The position numbers and the translations under genes are program-made. Shown piece after piece: positions 60,476 through 64,000 of a stretch of 64,000 nt of DNA. Source of the DNA: Mycolicibacter longobardus (GTDB taxonomy: Bacteria > Actinomycetota > Actinomycetes > Mycobacteriales > Mycobacteriaceae); the NCBI RefSeq assembly GCF_002102265.1, contig NZ_LQPG01000017.1, positions 206,883 through 270,882 of the forward strand, written 5' to 3'. The notes below the pieces were generated by a model. The model had not been told where the DNA came from, ran no database searches, and saw only the letters and a program-made list of their open reading frames with translations. Numbering within the stretch: position 1 is the first letter of the stretch; every line of letters begins with the position of its first letter.

Positions 60476-61585
60476 GTGAATTCCCAACGCACCCGCGTGG
60501 CCGTCGTCTTCGGCGGCCGCAGTAGCGAGCACGCCATCTCCTGCGTCTCGGCGGGCAGCATCCTGCGCAACCTGGATCCACAGCGTTTTGAGGTCGTCGC
60601 GGTCGGCATCACCCCGGAGGGGGCATGGGTGCTCACCGACGGCAATCCGGACGCGCTGGCGATCACCGACCGGCAGCTGCCGACGGTCAGCACGGCTTCC
60701 GGTGCCGAACTGGCTCTGGCCGCCGACCCACAGCGAGCCGGTCAGCTGGTCGCGATGTCGTCCACCGGACCCGCGGAGGTGCTGGAGTCGGTGGACGTGG
60801 TGTTTCCGGTGCTGCACGGCCCCTACGGCGAGGACGGCACCGTGCAGGGCCTGCTGGAGCTCGCCGGGGTGCCGTATGTGGGCGCCGGAGTGCTGGCCAG
60901 TGCCGCCGGGATGGACAAGGAGTTCACCAAGAAGCTGCTGGCGGCCGAGGGGCTGCCGATCGGCCCGTATGCGGTGCTGCGGGCCGCCCAGGAGACGTTG
61001 TCGATGCAGGACCGGGAGCGGTTGGGGCTGCCGTTGTTCGTCAAACCGGCGCGCGGCGGGTCCTCGATCGGGGTCAGCCGGGTGACGTCTTACGACGAGC
61101 TTGCCGCTGCGATCGCCGAGGCCCGCCGACACGACCCGAAGGTGATCGTGGAGGCCGCGATCGTCGGCCGTGAAATCGAGTGCGGGGTACTCGAATTCCC
61201 CGACGGCACGGTGGCAGCCAGCACGGTGGGGGAGATCCGGGTCGCCGGTGTGCAGGACCGCGACGACTCCTTCTACGACTTCGCCACCAAGTACCTCGAC
61301 GACGCGGCGGAACTCGACGTGCCCGCCAAGATCGACGACGATGTCGCGGACGCGGTGCGGCAGTTGGCGATTCGTGCGTTCGCCGCGCTGGACTGCCAGG
61401 GCCTGGCCCGGGTGGACTTCTTTCTGACCGACGACGGTCCGGTGATCAACGAGATCAACACCATGCCCGGGTTCACCACGATCTCGATGTACCCGCGGAT
61501 GTGGTCGGCCAGCGGTGTCGACTACCCGACGCTGCTGGCGACGATGGTCGACACCGCGCTGGCCCGCGGGGTGGGGTTGCGCTGA
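60476..61585 (+). CDS. ddl: D-alanine--D-alanine ligase
   Basis: 369 residues from the GTG at 60476. ATP-grasp ligase: [20 protein letters not shown] at the start, [35 protein letters not shown] and [16 protein letters not shown]. It makes the D-Ala-D-Ala dipeptide for peptidoglycan and is the target of cycloserine. TACCCT at 60464-60469, six bases before GTG, suggests a leaderless mRNA. The upstream region is wholly repeat DNA. Confidence 0.97.
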   Translation: MNSQRTRVAVVFGGRSSEHAISCVSAGSILRNLDPQRFEVVAVGITPEGAWVLTDGNPDALAITDRQLPTVSTASGAELALAADPQRAGQLVAMSSTGPAEVLESVDVVFPVLHGPYGEDGTVQGLLELAGVPYVGAGVLASAAGMDKEFTKKLLAAEGLPIGPYAVLRAAQETLSMQDRERLGLPLFVKPARGGSSIGVSRVTSYDELAAAIAEARRHDPKVIVEAAIVGREIECGVLEFPDGTVAASTVGEIRVAGVQDRDDSFYDFATKYLDDAAELDVPAKIDDDVADAVRQLAIRAFAALDCQGLARVDFFLTDDGPVINEINTMPGFTTISMYPRMWSASGVDYPTLLATMVDTALARGVGLR

Positions 61586-61606
61586 GCACAACCGCCATCC
61601 TTCGGT

Positions 61607-61660
61607 GAGACACAAAGTCGCGCGCCGTGGGGGAAAAACGTGCGATTCTGTGTCTGGTCG
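61607..61660. repeat. Dispersed palindrome family, copy C
   Basis: The right arm at 61639-61660 (CGTGCGATTCTGTGTCTGGT) pairs imperfectly with a left arm starting near 61607 (AGACACAAAGTCGCGCG). It lies between ddl and the convergent DUF3515 gene. Confidence 0.7.
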
Positions 61661-61666
61661 GCGAAG

Positions 61667-62212
61667 TTAATGTGGTGGTGCCGGCTTGATCCGCTCTGCC
61701 GGAACCTTTGTGGCGACCAGATCCGAAAGCTCCTGAATCGGAGTCGGTCCCGAACCCGGCGGCAGTGTCAGCGCCAGATAGACCTTCCGGTCGACCGCGT
61801 ACCAGGTGGCGCGGTCCCCTTCGCGGACCTCGAACCACTGCACCTTGTTGACCACCTGGATGGGCGAACCGACCACGAAGTCGGCGGGCCGATTCAGCCC
61901 GCACCGCAACACCACCATCCCACCGTCGTCGGCGGTCCAGGCCGCAGCGCCCGGCGGTGCCGGCGCGGCGAGCCCGGCCCGCTGATAGTCACCCAGCTGC
62001 TGCGGCAGCGCGTGGAGCACCGCGCGGCAGGCTTCGCTGTCGGCGCGCGGGGCCGGCACTGCCGCGAGCCGGACCGGTGCGGCGGGCCGCCTGCCCGGGC
62101 GCTGCGCCACCGCCACCGCCAGCACCGCGCCCACCGCGGCCACGGCCACCACCAACGCGACGATCAGCGCGACGGGACGCGGCTCGTGCGCGTCGTTTTC
62201 CGGATTGATCAC
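61667..62212 (-). CDS. DUF3515 membrane-anchored protein (Rv2980-like)
   Basis: 181 residues. One N-terminal membrane segment (about 13-36), then an outside domain with two cysteines (SEACRAV and VLRCGLN) and WFEVREGDRATWYAVDRKVY. The place between ddl and thiL matches Rv2980 of M. tuberculosis. Function unknown; an envelope role is plausible. Confidence 0.88.
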   Translation of the reverse strand: MINPENDAHEPRPVALIVALVVAVAAVGAVLAVAVAQRPGRRPAAPVRLAAVPAPRADSEACRAVLHALPQQLGDYQRAGLAAPAPPGAAAWTADDGGMVVLRCGLNRPADFVVGSPIQVVNKVQWFEVREGDRATWYAVDRKVYLALTLPPGSGPTPIQELSDLVATKVPAERIKPAPPH

Positions 62213-62250
62213 GTCCCACGCTCCCTCTGCTCACACCTACACTCCAGGCT

Positions 62251-63231
62251 GTGCGCGGTAACGAGCCCACCCTGGGTCAGCTTGGAGAGTTTCCCATGAT
62301 CGACCGGCTGGTGGCCGGTCGCCACCAACCCGACACCACGGAACTGGGGCCCGGCGACGACGCGGCGGTGGTGCGTTGCGCTGACGGCCGCACCGTCGTG
62401 TCCACCGACATGCTGGTGGAAGGCCGGCATTTCCGGCTGGACTGGTCGACCCCGCAGCAGGTCGGGCGCAAGGCGATCGCGCAGAACGCCGCCGATATCG
62501 AGGCGATGGGGGCGCGCCCCACGGCGTTCGTCGTGGGCTTCGGCGCACCGGCGCACACTCCCGCCGCCGACGCCACCGCCCTGGCCGACGGAATGTGGGC
62601 CGAATCCGGCCGGCTCGGGGCCGGTGTGGTGGGCGGCGATCTGGTCGCGGCGGACTGCTGGGTGGTGTCGGTGACGGCGCTGGGAGATCTGGCCGGCCGG
62701 ACCCCGGTGCTGCGGTCCGGCGCGCGGCCCGGCGCGACCGTGGCCGTGGCCGGCGAGCTGGGCCGCTCGGCGGCGGGTTTTCGGCTGTGCAGCGAGAGCG
62801 TGGGCGGCACGGGGGACTTCGACGAGCTGCGCCGGCGCCACCTGGTTCCGGAACCGCCTTACGGGCAGGGTGCGGTGGCCGCCGACGCCGGGGCGCAGGC
62901 GATGACCGACGTCTCCGACGGCCTGATCGCCGACCTCGGGCACCTGGCCACCGCGTCGCAGGTGACGATCGACGTGTCCACCGCCGCCCTGGCTGCCGAT
63001 CACCAGGCCTTGGTGCCTGCCGGCGCCGCGGTCGATGCCGACCCGTGGACGTGGGTGCTGGGCGGGGGAGAGGACCACGCGCTGGTCGCCGCGTTTCCCG
63101 ACGCGCCGCCGACCGGCTGGCGGGCCATCGGACGCGTACTGGAGGGACCGGCGCGGGTGTTGGTCGACGGGGCGGTGTGGGGCGGGGATGCGGGCTGGCA
63201 GTCGTTCGGCTCGCCGGCCCCGTTACGTTGA
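62251..63231 (+). CDS. thiL: Thiamine-monophosphate kinase
   Basis: 326 residues, GTG start. PurM-like ATP-binding fold: GPGDDAAVVRCADGRTVVST, DMLVEGRHFRLDW, AQNAADIEAMGARP and the later MTDVSDGLIADLGHLA and GGGEDHALVAAF. It phosphorylates thiamine phosphate to the active diphosphate. TACACT at 62238-62243 lies seven bases before the start, suggesting a leaderless mRNA. Confidence 0.96.
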   Translation: MRGNEPTLGQLGEFPMIDRLVAGRHQPDTTELGPGDDAAVVRCADGRTVVSTDMLVEGRHFRLDWSTPQQVGRKAIAQNAADIEAMGARPTAFVVGFGAPAHTPAADATALADGMWAESGRLGAGVVGGDLVAADCWVVSVTALGDLAGRTPVLRSGARPGATVAVAGELGRSAAGFRLCSESVGGTGDFDELRRRHLVPEPPYGQGAVAADAGAQAMTDVSDGLIADLGHLATASQVTIDVSTAALAADHQALVPAGAAVDADPWTWVLGGGEDHALVAAFPDAPPTGWRAIGRVLEGPARVLVDGAVWGGDAGWQSFGSPAPLR

Positions 63232-63237
63232 GACACC

Positions 63238-63918
63238 ATGAGTGCGCGTCCACTTCCTGAACTTGTCGAGAGCGGCTGGGCTACCGCGCTGGCGCCGGTG
63301 ACCGATCAGGTGGCGCTGATGGGGCAGTTCCTGCGGGAGGAGGTCGCAGCCGGACATCGCTACCTGCCGGAAGGGCAGAACATTCTGCGCGCCTTCACCT
63401 TTCCGTTCGACAACGTGCGGGTGCTGATCGTCGGACAGGATCCCTATCCGACGCCCGGCCACGCGGTGGGCCTCAGTTTCTCGGTCGCTCCGCAGGTGCG
63501 GCCGCTGCCGCGCAGCCTGGAGAACATCTTCACCGAGTACACCGCCGACCTCGGCTATCCTCGGCCTTCCAACGGCGACCTGTCGCCGTGGGCGCAGCGG
63601 GGTGTGCTACTGCTCAACAGGGTGCTCACCGTCCGGCCCGGCACCCCGGCGTCGCACCGCGGCAAGGGCTGGGAGGCGGTCACCGAATGCGCGATCCGCG
63701 CGCTGGTGGCACGCAGTCAGCCGATGGTGGCGATCCTGTGGGGGCGCGACGCGGGGACGCTCAAACCGATGCTGTCCGACAACTGCGTCGCGATCGAGTC
63801 ACCGCACCCGTCGCCGCTGTCGGCGTCGCGGGGGTTCTTCGGATCGCGGCCGTTCAGCCGCGCCAACGAGCTGCTGGCGCAGTTGGGCGCCGAGCCGATC
63901 GACTGGCGGCTGGAGTAG
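63238..63918 (+). CDS. ung: Uracil-DNA glycosylase
   Basis: 226 residues. Catalytic motif [20 protein letters not shown] (Asp in GQDPYP) and DNA-intercalating motif [16 protein letters not shown]. It removes uracil from DNA to begin base-excision repair. TACGTT at 63225-63230 precedes the ATG closely. Follows thiL by six bases. Confidence 0.98.
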   Translation: MSARPLPELVESGWATALAPVTDQVALMGQFLREEVAAGHRYLPEGQNILRAFTFPFDNVRVLIVGQDPYPTPGHAVGLSFSVAPQVRPLPRSLENIFTEYTADLGYPRPSNGDLSPWAQRGVLLLNRVLTVRPGTPASHRGKGWEAVTECAIRALVARSQPMVAILWGRDAGTLKPMLSDNCVAIESPHPSPLSASRGFFGSRPFSRANELLAQLGAEPIDWRLE

Positions 63919-64000
63919 CCGGAACTAATGGGAGTCGATCAGCGTGGCGTTGACGGGTTTGGGGTGTTGGTCGCGGGACGCTGATCATCGAGCCGCTGGC
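63919..64000. other. Window end, nothing callable
   Basis: 82 bases after ung. A minus-strand frame ends at a TAG here, but the segment is too short to assign. Confidence 0.4.

Noticed and set aside
63919..64000. C-terminal end of a minus-strand gene
   Set aside because: Only about 20 codons are visible and more than one frame stays open; not enough to support a call.

Overview
The window is high-G+C actinobacterial DNA and almost certainly comes from a mycobacterium. The backbone genes follow the order I know from the M. tuberculosis Rv3014c-Rv2976c region, in the opposite orientation: ligA, an ACT-domain gene, gatC-gatA, pfkA, gatB, lppZ, doxX, cfp6, ilvB-ilvN-ilvC, serA, leuB, an MFS gene, a FAH-family gene, gltX, tRNA-Gln, tRNA-Glu, a PPOX gene, an IclR gene, leuC-leuD, hupB, mutT1, ppk, fbiD, gpsA, ddl, a DUF3515 gene, thiL and ung. 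A PGRS-type glycine-rich protein, GjpA-like secreted proteins, frequent leaderless starts and ectoine genes fit an environmental, non-tuberculous species. I cannot name the species from the sequence alone.

Four accessory blocks interrupt this backbone. (1) 106-6290, between ligA and the ACT gene, holds a secreted PGRS protein with an endoglycoceramidase-like domain, a Baeyer-Villiger monooxygenase with a zinc-type dehydrogenase, and a TetR regulator. The PGRS gene and the monooxygenase gene share promoter, 17-bp operator, ribosome-binding region and first codons, so one regulatory cassette appears to have been copied. (2) 10.2-16.0 kb and 24.1-25.7 kb add TenA, DUF2237 and DUF4262 proteins, two GjpA-like proteins, decayed gene fragments, and a secreted protein made of 16-residue tandem repeats. 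(3) 18.9-20.4 kb adds a TetR regulator coupled to a predicted metal-dependent hydrolase. (4) 28587-47025, between leuB and the MFS gene, is the largest block.

Block 4 has three parts. An eleven-gene minus-strand operon (37402 down to 28587) encodes a Rieske ring-hydroxylating dioxygenase, a cis-diol dehydrogenase, a class II aldolase-type decarboxylase and the protocatechuate branch pcaHGBLIJ. All ten junctions are four-base start/stop overlaps, and a divergent IclR regulator faces the operon. The logical flow is aromatic carboxylate (phthalate-like) to protocatechuate to 3-oxoadipyl-CoA. Next comes a small divergent cluster of unknown purpose: two Asp/Glu-racemase-superfamily proteins and a GntR regulator against a D-2-hydroxyacid dehydrogenase and an amidase. 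Last comes ectA-ectB-ectC-ectD (5-hydroxyectoine) followed by a DUF3830 gene. ectA carries an in-frame insertion of two 57-bp repeat units that also occur, at 56 bp, upstream of ddl.

Regulatory structure is visible in several places. ilvBNC is preceded by a 16-codon Leu/Val leader peptide, a 15-bp stem and an intrinsic terminator. leuCD and the IclR gene share a 19-bp palindrome. Several backbone genes (gatC, serA, ddl, thiL and others) have a TANNNT box 6-8 bases before the start codon, consistent with leaderless mRNAs. Several families of short dispersed repeats sit between genes.
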